Shown here in pieces: positions 1 through 9,802 of a stretch of 64,000 nt of DNA. Source of the stretch: Hasllibacter sp. MH4015 (lineage in GTDB: Bacteria; Pseudomonadota; Alphaproteobacteria; Rhodobacterales; Rhodobacteraceae). The notes under the pieces are model-generated. The model was not told the origin of the DNA. It saw nothing but the letters and a program-made list of their open reading frames with translations, and searched no databases. Numbering within the stretch: the first letter of the stretch is position 1; each line of letters starts with the position of its first letter. The stretch covers positions 2,167,875 to 2,231,874 of the forward strand of contig NZ_JAHTBK010000001.1 of the NCBI RefSeq assembly GCF_020177575.1, given 5' to 3'. The position numbers were made by a program, and so were the translations under genes.

Positions 1-710
1 CCTTCAACTACCTGAACTACGATGGCGGCCAATTCTCCACGTCCCAGGGGCGCGGTGTGTTCATGGATCAGGCGTTGGAGATCCTGCCAAGCGACTATTG
101 GCGCTGGTGGCTGCTGTCCCATGCGCCCGAAACCTCTGATTCAGAGTTCACGTGGGAGGCGTTCCAGCAAGACGTCAACAAGGACCTCGCCGACGTGCTC
201 GGAAATTTCGTCAGCCGGATCACCAAATTCTGCCGCTCCAAATTCGGCGAGGCGGTGCCGGAGGCCGGTGAATACGGTGAACAGGAAACCGCCCTCATCG
301 CGGATCTGGAAAAGCGCCTTGCCGCCTACCAATCCCACATGGATGCCATCGACATCCGCAAGGCCGCGGCGGAGCTTCGGGCGATCTGGGTTGCGGGCAA
401 CGAATATCTACAAGCTGCGGCCCCCTGGACCGCGTTCAAGGAAGATCCCGACCGCGCCGCCGCGATCACCCGCTTCGCCCTGAACCTGATCCCGTTCTAT
501 GCGGGCCTGTCCGCCCCCTTCATCCCCGACGCGGCCCGCGCCATGGCCGATGCGATGGGAGTGGAGCTTGACTGGCCCACGGATGCGGAGACCGCGTTGA
601 ACCGCCTGCCCGGCGGCCACGCCTTCACCGTACCGGACGTCCTCTTCGCAAAGATCGCCGATGAGCAACGCGAGGACTGGGCCGAGCGGTTTTCGGGTTT
701 GCGCACATAG
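1..710 (+). CDS. metG: Methionyl-tRNA synthetase, C-terminal part (cut by window edge)
   Basis: Charges tRNA-Met with methionine in the cytoplasm. Only the last 235 residues are present; the frame enters at base 3 without a start, so the catalytic Rossmann domain lies outside the window. The visible part opens with [18 protein letters not shown], in which QFSTS is the KMSKS-equivalent ATP loop of the FSTS-type MetRS branch. It continues into the helical anticodon-binding domain ([13 protein letters not shown] onward) and ends without a C-terminal EMAP/tRNA-binding domain. The gene ends convergent to the FAD oxidase at 792. Identity is firm from the loop and the following helices. Confidence 0.93.
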   Translation, partial: FNYLNYDGGQFSTSQGRGVFMDQALEILPSDYWRWWLLSHAPETSDSEFTWEAFQQDVNKDLADVLGNFVSRITKFCRSKFGEAVPEAGEYGEQETALIADLEKRLAAYQSHMDAIDIRKAAAELRAIWVAGNEYLQAAAPWTAFKEDPDRAAAITRFALNLIPFYAGLSAPFIPDAARAMADAMGVELDWPTDAETALNRLPGGHAFTVPDVLFAKIADEQREDWAERFSGLRT

Positions 711-757
711 ATCGACCTAACCGGCGATCATTGTGCGCAAATCGCGTATATACTGGA

Positions 758-790
758 CCTATACCAACCCTATACCGATCCTATACGCCG
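758..790. repeat. Short 11-bp tandem repeat between convergent genes
   Basis: Three units of 11 bp that begin CCTATACC (the third degenerates to CCTATACG) fill the gap between the metG stop and the FAD oxidase stop. The spacing is exact, one helical turn per unit. No hairpin or T-run is evident, so it is not an obvious terminator. Function unknown. Confidence 0.6.
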
Positions 791-791
791 C

Positions 792-2183
792 TCAGCCGCG
801 CAAAACCGCGCCGGGATTGAGGATGTTGTTCGGGTCCAGGGCCGCCTTGATCGCCCGCATCGCCGCCAGCTTCCCCGGATCGCCATACCGCTCCAGATCG
901 TCCACTTTCAGCCGCCCGATCCCGTGCTCCGCCGAGACGGAGCCACCCATCTCCGCCACCAGATCATGCACCGCGCGCTTGACCGCTTCGCGCTGGTGCT
1001 CATGGTCCGCGCGGGTCTTTCCCGGCATCGGGAAGACGTTGTAATGTAGGTTCCCGTCGCCCAGATGCCCGAAGCAATTGATCCTGAATTGGTCAATATT
1101 TCCAAGCGCTTCCGGCGCGGCGTTGATGAAGTCGGGGATGCGCGCGACCGGGACCGATATATCGTGCGACGACACCGATCCGACGCGCCGGTTCGCCTCG
1201 GGGATGCTCTCGCGGATGTGCCAGAACTCCTGCCGCTGCCCCTCCGATTGCGCCACCACCCCGTCGCTCACCAACCCGGCCTCGAACGCCTCCGCAAACA
1301 GCGCCTCCAGCGCCGCCTCGGGTGAGCCATGGCTCAATCCCAGGTCGATCAGGCAGCAATAATCGGGAATGGTTTCAAACGGTTGCCGTATATCGGGCCC
1401 CACTTCGGCCAAGAAATCAAAGCCCATCCGCCCGATCAATTCAAACGCCGAAATCCCCTCCCCGATCCGCCTCTGCGCCAGCCGCAACAGCTCCAGCGCC
1501 GCCGCAGAGGAGCCCACCGCCATCAGCGCCGCCCCGGTCGCAGCAGGCTTCGGGAACAGCCGCAAAGACGCCGCCGTGATCACGCCCAACGTCCCCTCCG
1601 ATCCGATCAGAAGGTGGCGCAGATCATAGCCCGTGTTGTTTTTTCTCAGCGGCGACAAGGTGTTGACGATGGTGCCATCCGCCAGCACCGCCTCGACCCC
1701 CAACACCAGATCGCGCGCATTGCCATAGCGGATCACGTTCACGCCACCCGCATTCGTCGCCAGCAAACCTCCGATCCGGGCCGATCCTTGGGAGGCGAGC
1801 GTGAGCGGAAAGATCCACCCCTCCGCCTCCGCCCATCCGTGCACGTCCGACAGGATCGCGCCCGCCTCCACCGTCAATGTTCCCGCCTGCGCATCCATCG
1901 CACGCACGGCCCGCATCCGCTCCAGGCTCAACAAAATAGGGGGTGTGCCGCCTTGCTTGACCTGCCCGCCCACCAATCCCGTGCCGCCGCTATAGGGCAC
2001 GACGGGCACGCCGCGCTCATTGGCAATCCGTAGGATAGTGGCAACGTCCGGCGTCGAGGATGGGGCGAGAACCGCCACTGCCTGCCCCGTCCAGCGGCCC
2101 CGCGGCTCCTCCAGATAGCGCGCGTCAGCCTCCCGGAAAACGTCGTCGGGCAGGGCCGCGCGCAATGTGTTCAGGATGTCCAT
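792..2183 (-). CDS. FAD-linked oxidase, D-lactate / D-2-hydroxyglutarate dehydrogenase family
   Basis: Predicted cytoplasmic or membrane-peripheral flavoenzyme that oxidises a D-2-hydroxy acid, passing electrons to the quinone or ETF pool. The 463-residue length suits the family. The N-terminal FAD domain (about 30-210) carries the PYSGGTGLVGGQ motif and IGSEGTLGVIT. The C-terminal FAD-oxidase domain has the metal-site motifs HLGDGNLHYN and SAEHGIG and ends PNNILNPGAV. It is the last gene of the minus-strand run and follows the acetyltransferase by 31 bases. Which 2-hydroxy acid it uses cannot be read from the sequence; glycolate oxidase GlcD or D-2-hydroxyglutarate dehydrogenase are the alternatives. 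Confidence 0.85.
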   Translation of the reverse strand: MDILNTLRAALPDDVFREADARYLEEPRGRWTGQAVAVLAPSSTPDVATILRIANERGVPVVPYSGGTGLVGGQVKQGGTPPILLSLERMRAVRAMDAQAGTLTVEAGAILSDVHGWAEAEGWIFPLTLASQGSARIGGLLATNAGGVNVIRYGNARDLVLGVEAVLADGTIVNTLSPLRKNNTGYDLRHLLIGSEGTLGVITAASLRLFPKPAATGAALMAVGSSAAALELLRLAQRRIGEGISAFELIGRMGFDFLAEVGPDIRQPFETIPDYCCLIDLGLSHGSPEAALEALFAEAFEAGLVSDGVVAQSEGQRQEFWHIRESIPEANRRVGSVSSHDISVPVARIPDFINAAPEALGNIDQFRINCFGHLGDGNLHYNVFPMPGKTRADHEHQREAVKRAVHDLVAEMGGSVSAEHGIGRLKVDDLERYGDPGKLAAMRAIKAALDPNNILNPGAVLRG

Positions 2184-2214
2184 GCCCCAGACCTAGCGCG
2201 CCCAATCGCCGCCG

Positions 2215-2799
2215 TCACCCGGCATCGGTGCGCCCGCGCCGGTCGTGGCGCAGGTTGGCGAACAGCACGTGGTTCCGCCACCGCCCGTCGATTTGCAGAT
2301 AGCTTTGCGCGACGCCTTCGTATTTGAAGCCCGATTTCTCCAACACCCCGCGAGACGCCGCGTTTTCCGGCAGGCACGCCGCCTCCAACCGGCTGAGATC
2401 AAGCGCCTGGAACGCGTAGTGGCAGACCGCGCCAATCGCCTCCCGCATGTAGCCCTGGCGCACGAATGGCAGGCCGATCCAATACCCCAGCGTCGCCGAT
2501 TGCGCCGGACCGCGCCGGATGTTGTCGAGCGTGATGGCCCCCAGAAGCGCGTCATCGGCGCGGCGCGTGATGAACAAAGGCACGGCAGAGCCCTGGTTGA
2601 CCGAGCGTTGCGCCCAATAGACGCGGGCCGTGAAGCTTTTTCGGGTTAGGTGATCCTCGGCCCAGGCGGGCTCCCACGGGGTCAGGAAACTGCGCGATTG
2701 ATGGCGCAGGGCTGCCCAGGGCCGGAAGTCCGCGTGGCGTGGCAAGCGCAGGGTCAGGCGTTCTGTTTCCAGTCGAAGATTGCGTTTTCGCGCGATCAT
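2215..2799 (-). CDS. GNAT N-acetyltransferase, RimJ/RimL type
   Basis: A 194-residue acetyl-CoA-dependent acetyltransferase of the RimJ/RimL group, which acetylates protein N-termini such as those of ribosomal proteins. The usual order is visible: LETERLTLRLP at the N-terminus, the GYWIGLPFVRQGYMREAI acetyl-CoA loop in the middle, and the LPENAASRGVLEKSGF helix-strand near the end. The start ATG (2799) shares one base with the TGA of the upstream M16 peptidase (TGATG), which implies coupled translation. The family has many substrates, so assignment to ribosomal protein S5 specifically is a guess. Confidence 0.85.
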   Translation of the reverse strand: MIARKRNLRLETERLTLRLPRHADFRPWAALRHQSRSFLTPWEPAWAEDHLTRKSFTARVYWAQRSVNQGSAVPLFITRRADDALLGAITLDNIRRGPAQSATLGYWIGLPFVRQGYMREAIGAVCHYAFQALDLSRLEAACLPENAASRGVLEKSGFKYEGVAQSYLQIDGRWRNHVLFANLRHDRRGRTDAG

Positions 2800-4061
2800 C
2801 AGGCCGCCAGACGCTCCGTCACTCGGGAAAGGTCGGGGGCGGCCTCGACCGGCCCGTAAAGCGCCATGGCCGCACGACCCGCGCGGCCCAACGCGCCCGC
2901 ATGGTCCTTCAGCCCGGCCAGCGTCACCGCATCCACACGCGCCACGGTTTCCTCCAGCGGCGGCACGCGGTTCCAGATCGCCACCAGCCGCGCCAGACGT
3001 TCCGCGCGCGCCGACGGGCTTTCGAGCCCCATCAGCAAACCCGCCTTCATCTGCGCCCGCGCGCGGGCCAATTCAGCCTCCGTCATCGTCTCGGCCGAGC
3101 GGCGCAATTCATCGACTGTCAGGCCGACCAGTTCCGGCAGATCCTCAGCGGAGGTTCCGGCATAGATTGTCAGCAACCCGGTGTCGTCATAGCTGCCCAC
3201 TTGCGAATAGATCGTGTAGCACAGGCCACGCTTTTCGCGGATTTCCTGGAACAGGCGGGACGACATGCCGCCGCCAAGGGCTGTGGCAAAAATCTGCGCG
3301 GTATAGATATCGTCCGAGCGGTAGCCGGGCGCTTCAAGCGCGAGCGTGAAATGCGCCTGCTCCAGCCCTTTGACCACGCGATGTTCGCCACCGGCGAACT
3401 GGCCCGGCATTGGCACCGTGCCGGACACGGGCGTCAGGTGGCCGAACGTCGCCTCGGCCAGGCGCACAATCTCGGCGTGGTCCACGGCACCGGCAGCGGA
3501 CAGGATCAACTGTTCGGGGCCGTAATTCTCCCCCACGAAGCGGTCGAAATCGGCGCGGCCAAAGGCCTGCACCCGCTCTGCCGGGCCAAGGATCGTGCGG
3601 CCCAAGGGTTGCTCAGGATAGGCCACTTCTTGCAACCAGTCGAAGATGATGTCGTCGGGCGTATCGGCGGCCTGCCCGATTTCCTGAAGGATCACACCGC
3701 GCTCGATCTCGATCTCCTTGGGATCGAACACGGGGTTCAGGACAATGTCCCCGATCAGGTCGAGCGCAAGGGCCACATCCTGTTTCAACACCCGCGCGTA
3801 ATAAGCCGTCACTTCGCGCGACGTGTATGCGTTGATATAGCCGCCAACGTCTTCGATTTCCTCGGCGATCTGCAAGGCGCTGCGTCGCTTGGTGCCCTTG
3901 AACGCCATGTGTTCGAGGAAATGCGCGATGCCGTTCTGCTCCACCCGTTCGTGCCGCCCGCCCGCGCTGACCCAAAGGCCGAGCGCCGCGGATTCGAGCC
4001 CTGGCATATGTTCCGTCACGATGCGCAGGCCGTTCTTCAGGGTATGGATCTCAACACTCAC
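2799..4061 (-). CDS. M16 family zinc peptidase (processing-peptidase-like)
   Basis: A 420-residue insulinase/mitochondrial-processing-peptidase-type metalloprotease. The inverted zinc motif HFLEH lies at residues 47-51 and the third ligand glutamate follows in the EIERGVILQEI segment. The C-terminal M16 domain contains GGGMSSRLFQEIREKRGLCY, the R/Y substrate-binding motif. The GTG at 4061 overlaps the thrC stop (GTGA), and the protein then begins VSVEIHTLKNGLRIV as M16 proteins do, which decides the start over longer open frame. No signal peptide, so cytoplasmic. The thrC-M16 linkage is common in alphaproteobacteria; the substrate is not known from sequence. Confidence 0.92.
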   Translation of the reverse strand: MSVEIHTLKNGLRIVTEHMPGLESAALGLWVSAGGRHERVEQNGIAHFLEHMAFKGTKRRSALQIAEEIEDVGGYINAYTSREVTAYYARVLKQDVALALDLIGDIVLNPVFDPKEIEIERGVILQEIGQAADTPDDIIFDWLQEVAYPEQPLGRTILGPAERVQAFGRADFDRFVGENYGPEQLILSAAGAVDHAEIVRLAEATFGHLTPVSGTVPMPGQFAGGEHRVVKGLEQAHFTLALEAPGYRSDDIYTAQIFATALGGGMSSRLFQEIREKRGLCYTIYSQVGSYDDTGLLTIYAGTSAEDLPELVGLTVDELRRSAETMTEAELARARAQMKAGLLMGLESPSARAERLARLVAIWNRVPPLEETVARVDAVTLAGLKDHAGALGRAGRAAMALYGPVEAAPDLSRVTERLAA

Positions 4062-5446
4062 GCAAACACGCTCCCTTCGATGACGGCTTCCAGCGCCGCC
4101 AGATCGTTGTCGACGCGCTGCATCCGCTCCTCCCGCTCGAACAGGTCGGCCATGCGCGGGGGCAAGGCGGGCCGGATTCCGGTTGCCGCTTCGACCGCGT
4201 CGGGGAATTTCGCCGGATGCGCCGTGGCGAGCGTGACCAGGGGCGTCGTACCCAGATGATCCTGCGCCACATGTACGCCGACGGCGGAATGGGGGCACAG
4301 AAGCTCTCCCATCTCGGGCAAAGCGCGCTTGATCATGGCGGAGGTCTCGTCTTCCGACGCGCGGCCCGAGGTGAAGGTTTCGCGCAACGCCTCCATCGCG
4401 CCCTGGCTGATCTGGAACGATCCGGCCGTTTGCAACTCGTCCATCACCTGTGCCACGGCGCGCCCGTCGCGGCCATAGGCATCGAAAAGTGCGCGTTCGA
4501 AATTGGACGACACCTGGATATCCATCGACGGGCTGATCGAGGGCGTGACGCCTTCCTTCGTGTAGGCCGACGTGACCATGGCGCGGTGCAGGATGTCGTT
4601 TTGGTTGGTGGCGATCACCAGCTTCTCGATGGGCAGGCCCATTCGCTTGGCAATGTAGCCCGCGAAGATGTCGCCGAAATTGCCCGTGGGTACGCAAAAC
4701 GACACCGACCGGTGCGGCGCGCCCAAGGCGACAGCGGCGGAAAAGTAGTAAACCACCTGCGCCAGGACCCGCGCCCAGTTGATCGAATTCACACCGGCCA
4801 GCTTCACCCGGTCCCGGAATTCGAAATGGTTGAACATGTCCTTCAGCCGCGCCTGGCAATCATCGAAATCGCCGGTGATGGCGAGCGCGTGGGCATTGGC
4901 CTCGGTCACGGTGGTCATCTGGCGACGCTGCACGTCACTGACCCGGCCATGGGGGAACATGATGAACACGTCGACATTGTCGAGGCCGCGAAACGCCTCC
5001 ATCGCTGCCGATCCGGTGTCGCCCGACGTCGCACCCACGATAGTCACGCGGTCGCCGCGACGCGCAAGGGCGGCCTGGAACAGTTGCCCGATCAATTGCA
5101 TCGCGAAATCCTTGAACGCGAGCGTCGGCCCGTGGAACAGCTCCAGCAGGAAATGGTTCGATTGCAATTGCTTGAGCGGCGCGCGCGCGGCATGGCCGAA
5201 GCCCGCATAGGCCTTGGCGATCAGCTCCGCGAAGTCCGCATCGCTGAACGTATCGCCGATGAAGGGCCGCATCACGCGGAACGCGATCTCCTCGTAGCTG
5301 AGGCCCGCCATGGCGGCGATGTCACCGTGGCTCAGCGCGGGGATTTCGGCGGGCACGTACAGGCCCCCGTCCCGCGCCAGACCGGTCAACATCGCGTCTT
5401 CAAAGCTCAAATCCGGCGCGTTGCCGCGCGTCGAGACATACCGCAT
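4058..5446 (-). CDS. thrC: Threonine synthase
   Basis: Converts O-phospho-L-homoserine to L-threonine with PLP, the last step of threonine synthesis in the cytoplasm. The 462 residues match the long bacterial ThrC class. The N-terminus MRYVSTRG is typical, the PLP-binding lysine is K112 in PTLAFKDFAMQ, and the phosphate loop GATSGDTGSAA follows. It lies 10 bases after SURF1 and overlaps the M16 peptidase by 4 bases. It is transcribed with oxidase-assembly genes, a linkage without obvious metabolic reason. Confidence 0.97.
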   Translation of the reverse strand: MRYVSTRGNAPDLSFEDAMLTGLARDGGLYVPAEIPALSHGDIAAMAGLSYEEIAFRVMRPFIGDTFSDADFAELIAKAYAGFGHAARAPLKQLQSNHFLLELFHGPTLAFKDFAMQLIGQLFQAALARRGDRVTIVGATSGDTGSAAMEAFRGLDNVDVFIMFPHGRVSDVQRRQMTTVTEANAHALAITGDFDDCQARLKDMFNHFEFRDRVKLAGVNSINWARVLAQVVYYFSAAVALGAPHRSVSFCVPTGNFGDIFAGYIAKRMGLPIEKLVIATNQNDILHRAMVTSAYTKEGVTPSISPSMDIQVSSNFERALFDAYGRDGRAVAQVMDELQTAGSFQISQGAMEALRETFTSGRASEDETSAMIKRALPEMGELLCPHSAVGVHVAQDHLGTTPLVTLATAHPAKFPDAVEAATGIRPALPPRMADLFEREERMQRVDNDLAALEAVIEGSVFA

Positions 5447-5456
5447 TGGCTCTCCC

Positions 5457-6134
5457 TCAGGCCGTTCGTCGGGTGATACGCCAAGCCAGGAACGCTGTCA
5501 TCCCCAACCAGACGATCGCCAGCCCGAACCACTGTACCGCATAGCCCAGATGGTTGTTCGGGATCCCCTCGGACGTCACGGGCAAGGGCGTCACGGGGGC
5601 GTCCGAAACCGACATCTCGCGGGCCACGATGAAGACTGGCTCGGTGTCGAAATGGGCCGCCAACGTGTCCACGTCGCGGGCGAACCACATGTTGCGCGCG
5701 ATGTCGGGCGCGGGCGTGAACCCGTCCACCTCGTCGGGCCAATGGAGGTTGCCGATCACCGTCACCTCCCCCTCCGGCAGGGGCACGGTTTCGATGCTTT
5801 CGTGCAGGAACCCGCGATCCACCAGAACGCGCCGACCGCCCTCGGTCCCGAACGGAGAGATCAGGCGAAACCCCGGCCCCGATCCCTGGACGGAGACGAG
5901 TACACGCGCCGGGTCCTCCAGAAACTGCCCGGTCACGGTGACGGGCAGGTACCGGTCCGCCTCCCGGTCGGGGGCGGCGGGCAGGCCGACGGGGGTCGCG
6001 TCGATCCGCGCCTCGATCTCGGCCAGCACAGTTTCTTTCCAGGCGAGTCTTTGCAATTGCCATACGCCAAGCGACACCAGGATCGCCGCGCCGATGATGC
6101 CGAACAGACCAACCGTGATGATGCGACCGCCCAT
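5457..6134 (-). CDS. SURF1 family cytochrome c oxidase assembly protein
   Basis: Membrane protein that helps insert haem a into subunit I of the aa3 oxidase. A 225-residue protein with one membrane segment near residues 6-24 and a second near the C-terminus (WFGLAIVWLGMTAFLAW), with a periplasmic domain between them, the SURF1 layout. The GVWQLQRL motif after the first segment and NNHLGYAVQWFGLA before the second are family marks. The ATG at 6134 has a good ribosome site (GAAGGGG); a TTG at 6155 is possible but unnecessary. A 174-base gap without a recognisable gene separates it from coxC. Confidence 0.93.
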   Translation of the reverse strand: MGGRIITVGLFGIIGAAILVSLGVWQLQRLAWKETVLAEIEARIDATPVGLPAAPDREADRYLPVTVTGQFLEDPARVLVSVQGSGPGFRLISPFGTEGGRRVLVDRGFLHESIETVPLPEGEVTVIGNLHWPDEVDGFTPAPDIARNMWFARDVDTLAAHFDTEPVFIVAREMSVSDAPVTPLPVTSEGIPNNHLGYAVQWFGLAIVWLGMTAFLAWRITRRTA

Positions 6135-6308
6135 GGATCCCCTTCGAAGGATCAAGGGCCCACCTGTCCGGCGGGCCCCGTCATCTTGCCAAGACTTTCA
6201 AAACGTCCCACCGGCCCGGATGGGGCCACGCCCGGTCTCCGGGCGCGGGGGGCGGTGGAGGGTGGGAGGGCGAGTGCCGAAGCCTCCCCGCCAGCTCCCT
6301 ACAGGGCG

Positions 6309-7121
6309 TTACTGACCCCAGATATAGACCGCCACGAAGAGGAACAGCCACACGACGTCGACGAAGTGCCAGTACCACGCCGCCGCCTCGAACCCGATAT
6401 GCTTCTCGGCGGTGAAATGGCCCTGCCGCACGCGAAGGTAGCAGATGAACAGGAAGATCGTGCCGATCACCACGTGGAAGCCGTGGAAGCCCGTGGCCAT
6501 GAAGAAGGTGGAATAAAATTTGTCGCCGTCCGGGCCGCCGAATTGCCAATCGTGGTGGACGATCAATTCGTAATACTCGTAGGCTTGGAGAGCGGTGAAG
6601 GCGACGCCCAGGACAACCGCGCCCAGAAGCCCGTATTCCACGTCCTTGCGGTCGCCGTTATGGACCAGCGCGTGGTGCGCCCAGGTCACAAGGCAGCCCG
6701 ACAGAAGCAGGACCAGCGTGTTGATGAGCGGCAGGTGGAACGGGTCGACCTGATAGATTTCCGGCGGGATGTAGGTGGAGGCCTCGTAGCCATCCATCGG
6801 GAAAATGGCGTGTTTGAAAAACGCCCAGAACCACGCCACGAAGAACATCACCTCGGACATGATGAACATGATGAAGCCGTAGCGCAGACCGATGCGGACC
6901 ACCGGCGTGTGATCGCCGTCGCCGCTTTCATGGACCACATCCGCCCACCAGGCATACATCACGTAAAGGACCGCCACGAAGCCCGCCGCGAACAGCCACG
7001 GGCTGCCGGAATGCATCCAGTTCACCGCGCCGAACAGCATGGCGAAGGCCCCCGCCGCCGCGATCAGCGGCCAGATCGACGGCGGGAGGATGTGGTAGTC
7101 GTGGCGTTTTACGTGGGCCAT
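6309..7121 (-). CDS. ctaE: Cytochrome c oxidase subunit III
   Basis: Subunit III of the aa3-type cytochrome c oxidase, an inner-membrane protein of seven helices that stabilises the catalytic core. The 270 residues from ATG 7121 begin [18 protein letters not shown], as in bacterial subunit III; the longer frame to 7157 adds only a basic, non-conserved stretch. [21 protein letters not shown] and the terminal [13 protein letters not shown] helix carry the conserved acidic and histidine residues. It lies 52 bases after ctaG in the assembly operon. Subunit I is not in this window, as is usual for Rhodobacterales. Confidence 0.97.
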   Translation of the reverse strand: MAHVKRHDYHILPPSIWPLIAAAGAFAMLFGAVNWMHSGSPWLFAAGFVAVLYVMYAWWADVVHESGDGDHTPVVRIGLRYGFIMFIMSEVMFFVAWFWAFFKHAIFPMDGYEASTYIPPEIYQVDPFHLPLINTLVLLLSGCLVTWAHHALVHNGDRKDVEYGLLGAVVLGVAFTALQAYEYYELIVHHDWQFGGPDGDKFYSTFFMATGFHGFHVVIGTIFLFICYLRVRQGHFTAEKHIGFEAAAWYWHFVDVVWLFLFVAVYIWGQ

Positions 7122-7173
7122 GGCAGGTCTCCGGTCATTGTCCTTGCGCCGCTGCACGCGCGGCGGATTGGTC

Positions 7174-7749
7174 TCAGTTCTCCGCGTCGAGCGCGGCGTA
7201 ATCTTCGGGCATGTCCATGACGTGGAACGTGTAGGACAGGGTAATGGCGGGCGTGTCGACGGTTTCGGGATCGTTCTGGATCTCGGGGTCGACGAAGAAG
7301 GTCACGGGCATCTCCACCCGCTCCCCGGGCATCAGGATCTGCTCCTCGAAGCAGAAACACGCGATCTTCACGAAATAGCCGCCGGTGTCGAAGGGGGCCA
7401 CGTTGAAACTCGCGGTTCCCGCGATGGGATAATCGGTCGGGTTATAGGCCTCGTAGAAAGCCAGCCCCGTCTCCCCGATGCGGATATCGACGTGGGGGAC
7501 CATGGGGCGGAACTCCCATGGCATGTCCGCGGCGGTGGAGGCGTCGAAGCGGATGCGGATCACATCGTCGAGGATCGTGTCGCTTTCCGCGTCCGCCGTC
7601 ACGGTCGCGCCGCCGAAGCCCGTCACCCGGCAGAACCAATCGTAGAACGGCACCGCGGCGGCGGTCATCGCGCCCATGAACACAACCACACCGCACAGCT
7701 TCAAAACGGTGCGCGCGTTGGTGTCCATGCCCTTCGGTCGTTCGCTCAT
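7174..7749 (-). CDS. ctaG: Cytochrome c oxidase assembly protein CtaG (Cox11 family)
   Basis: Copper chaperone that delivers CuB to oxidase subunit I, anchored in the inner membrane with its domain in the periplasm. The 191-residue protein has one N-terminal membrane helix (about 16-36) and the copper-binding CFCFEEQ motif with C131 and C133. The ATG overlaps the stop of the small CoxF gene by four bases (ATGA), so the two are translationally coupled. Length and motif are fully typical. Confidence 0.97.
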   Translation of the reverse strand: MSERPKGMDTNARTVLKLCGVVVFMGAMTAAAVPFYDWFCRVTGFGGATVTADAESDTILDDVIRIRFDASTAADMPWEFRPMVPHVDIRIGETGLAFYEAYNPTDYPIAGTASFNVAPFDTGGYFVKIACFCFEEQILMPGERVEMPVTFFVDPEIQNDPETVDTPAITLSYTFHVMDMPEDYAALDAEN

Positions 7750-7952
7750 TCCGTGCTCTCCGTCACCGGCAGCATGGAGGCGCGGGGCTGGTGGTCATTG
7801 GCCTCCAGCAATCCGCCTTCGCGCACCTTCGCGATGGTCAGGCCGAACACCACGGCGCAGAACCCCAGCAGGCACAGGGCCGTGCCGACATTGCGCCCGA
7901 AGCGGCGCTTGTGGATCTCGTGAGTCTCCGCCAGGCTCTTGGTCTCCGCCAT
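7746..7952 (-). CDS. Small single-helix oxidase operon protein (CoxF-like)
   Basis: A 68-residue protein with a basic N-terminal stretch (HKRRFGRN), one membrane helix (about residues 22-42) and a short tail. It sits exactly where small CoxF-type proteins sit in alphaproteobacterial oxidase operons, between ctaB (one-base TGATG overlap) and ctaG (four-base overlap). The biochemical role of these small proteins is not settled; an assembly role is inferred from position and from the tight coupling on both sides. Confidence 0.8.
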   Translation of the reverse strand: MAETKSLAETHEIHKRRFGRNVGTALCLLGFCAVVFGLTIAKVREGGLLEANDHQPRASMLPVTESTE

Positions 7953-8887
7953 CAGATCAGCCTCCAGATCGCATCGACCAGAAGCGCGCCGAAATGCAGG
8001 AAGAGGTAGAGGAGTGAGAATTTGAAAACGCGCTTCTCCACCGCGTAGCCATCGGCCTCCGCCACATCCTCATTGCGCCGCCAGATGTCCCACGCGCCCT
8101 TGAGGAAGATCGCGTTGAGCACGATCGCCGCGGCCAGATAGACGGGGCCCGCCACCGGTGTCAGCGCAAGGCCGAGGGCCACCGGGACCAGCAAGATCGT
8201 GTAGATCAGGATCTGCTTCCGCGTCTCGGCGCGCCCGTGGGTGACGGTCAGCATCGGTACATCGGCCTTGTGATAATCGCCCTTCATGAAAAGCGCCAAC
8301 GCCCAGAAATGCGGCGGCGTCCACATGAAGATCAGCCCGAACATGAGGACCGACGCGAGGGAGACGTCGCCCGTCACCGCCGCCCATCCGATCATCGGAG
8401 GGAACGATCCCGCGGCCCCGCCAATCACGATATTCCACGGCGTCGCGCGTTTCAGCCATATCGTGTAGATCACCGCGTAAAAGAAGATGGTGAAGGCCAG
8501 AAGCCCGGCCGCGACCCAATTCGTCGCAAGCCCCAACATCACCACCGACAACGCGCTCAGCCACAGGCCAAGTGTCAACGCCTCCCCCGCCGGGACCTTG
8601 CCCGCGGGGACGGGCCGTTTGGCGGTGCGCTTCATGACCGCGTCAATATCCGCGTCGTACCACATATTCAGCGCGCCGGAGGCGCCGGCGCCGAGCGCGA
8701 TGAACAAGATCGCCGTGAACCCGATCATTGGGGACGTGCCGCCGGGCGCGACGAGAAGGCCCACCAAGGCAGTGAACACGACCAGCGACATCACCCGCGG
8801 CTTGAGCAGGGCAACGTAATCGCCGAACCCCGCCTCGGGCGTGCCGGTGCGGGCTTCGGTCACGGATTGTGCGGTGAAATCGCTCAT
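7952..8887 (-). CDS. ctaB: Protohaem IX farnesyltransferase (haem O synthase)
   Basis: Adds a farnesyl chain to protohaem to make haem O, the precursor of haem A for the oxidase. A UbiA-type polytopic membrane protein of 311 residues. The first aspartate-rich motif NMWYDADID is at residues 74-82 and is followed by [11 protein letters not shown]; the second, in [11 protein letters not shown], is in the expected place. It starts 9 bases after coxB and is fused by overlap to coxF. Function is firm from motif and neighbourhood. Confidence 0.97.
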   Translation of the reverse strand: MSDFTAQSVTEARTGTPEAGFGDYVALLKPRVMSLVVFTALVGLLVAPGGTSPMIGFTAILFIALGAGASGALNMWYDADIDAVMKRTAKRPVPAGKVPAGEALTLGLWLSALSVVMLGLATNWVAAGLLAFTIFFYAVIYTIWLKRATPWNIVIGGAAGSFPPMIGWAAVTGDVSLASVLMFGLIFMWTPPHFWALALFMKGDYHKADVPMLTVTHGRAETRKQILIYTILLVPVALGLALTPVAGPVYLAAAIVLNAIFLKGAWDIWRRNEDVAEADGYAVEKRVFKFSLLYLFLHFGALLVDAIWRLI

Positions 8888-8896
8888 CTCTGTCGC

Positions 8897-9802
8897 TTAC
8901 TCAGCCGCCGCCAGCTCGATATATTGCGGCGCGCGCGCCCCATCGAGGGACGCGAATGCCGCCGCTTCACCCGCCAGCCACGCCTCGTATTCCTCGGCCG
9001 TGACGGCGAAGACGGTAATCGGCATGTAGGCATGCGCCGCGCCGCACAGTTCGGAACATTGGCCGAAATAGATGCCTTCCTCGCCGGGGGCGACCGTGAA
9101 GTGCAGCTCTGCCAGACGTCCCGGCACGCCGTCCTGCTTCACGCCAAAGGCCGGGATGGTCCACGAATGGATCACGTCGGCGGCGGTGACTTGCACCACG
9201 ATGGTCTGGCCCGTCGGCACCACGACGGCGGTATCGGTGGCCAGCAGGTATTCATCGCGCGAATATCCGTAATCGGCCAGCTCGTCCTCATTCAGCATGT
9301 AGCTGGGATATTCGATCCCGTGCTCGGGGTATTCGTACGTCCAATACCATTGGAACCCGGTCGCTTTCACGACGACATCGGCCTCGGGGATCGTCTGCTG
9401 GCGGAACAGGACCGGAAGGGAGAACGCGCCGATCACCACGAGGATCAGAAGCGGCACGATGGTCCAGGCCACTTCGATCCGGGTGTTGTGGGTGAAGGTC
9501 GCAGGCTCCGGATTGGCCTTGGCATTGTGCTTGAGCGCCGACCAGATCAGCAAGCCCAGGACAAAGACCGTGATCGCGGCGGCGATCCAGTGCAGGAAGC
9601 TGTCGAGCGCGCGGATGTCGAGCGCACCGTCGGTCACGCCCGGCTGGAAGCCGATGCCACCGGGCTCCGGCGCGCCGATGATCTCCAGATCGCCCCGGAT
9701 TTCCGTGGTTTGCGCCGCCGCCATCGTGGGGGCCATCATCGCGGTTGCGAGGGTTGCGCCAATCGCGGCCCAAAGGCCGCTGAGCTTCTTGCGAAGTGCC
9801 AT
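8897..9802 (-). CDS. ctaC: Cytochrome c oxidase subunit II
   Basis: Subunit II carries the CuA centre that takes electrons from cytochrome c on the periplasmic side. ATG 9802 gives 301 residues with a signal peptide (LSGLWAAIGATLATAMMAPTMAAA), two membrane hairpin helices (about 70-90 and 113-133) and a cupredoxin domain. All CuA ligands are visible: H212, C249, E251, C253, H257 and M260 in GQCSELCGAAHAYMPI. The QWYWTYEYPE electron-entry tryptophan motif is at 151-160. It is the first gene of the long minus-strand run, so its promoter should lie in 9803-10146. Confidence 0.97.
   Translation of the reverse strand: MALRKKLSGLWAAIGATLATAMMAPTMAAAQTTEIRGDLEIIGAPEPGGIGFQPGVTDGALDIRALDSFLHWIAAAITVFVLGLLIWSALKHNAKANPEPATFTHNTRIEVAWTIVPLLILVVIGAFSLPVLFRQQTIPEADVVVKATGFQWYWTYEYPEHGIEYPSYMLNEDELADYGYSRDEYLLATDTAVVVPTGQTIVVQVTAADVIHSWTIPAFGVKQDGVPGRLAELHFTVAPGEEGIYFGQCSELCGAAHAYMPITVFAVTAEEYEAWLAGEAAAFASLDGARAPQYIELAAAE

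Noticed and set aside
2739-4259. 506-residue plus-strand frame opposite the M16 peptidase
   Set aside because: The minus strand has the HxxEH zinc motif and coupled start/stop overlaps; the plus frame is compositional noise.
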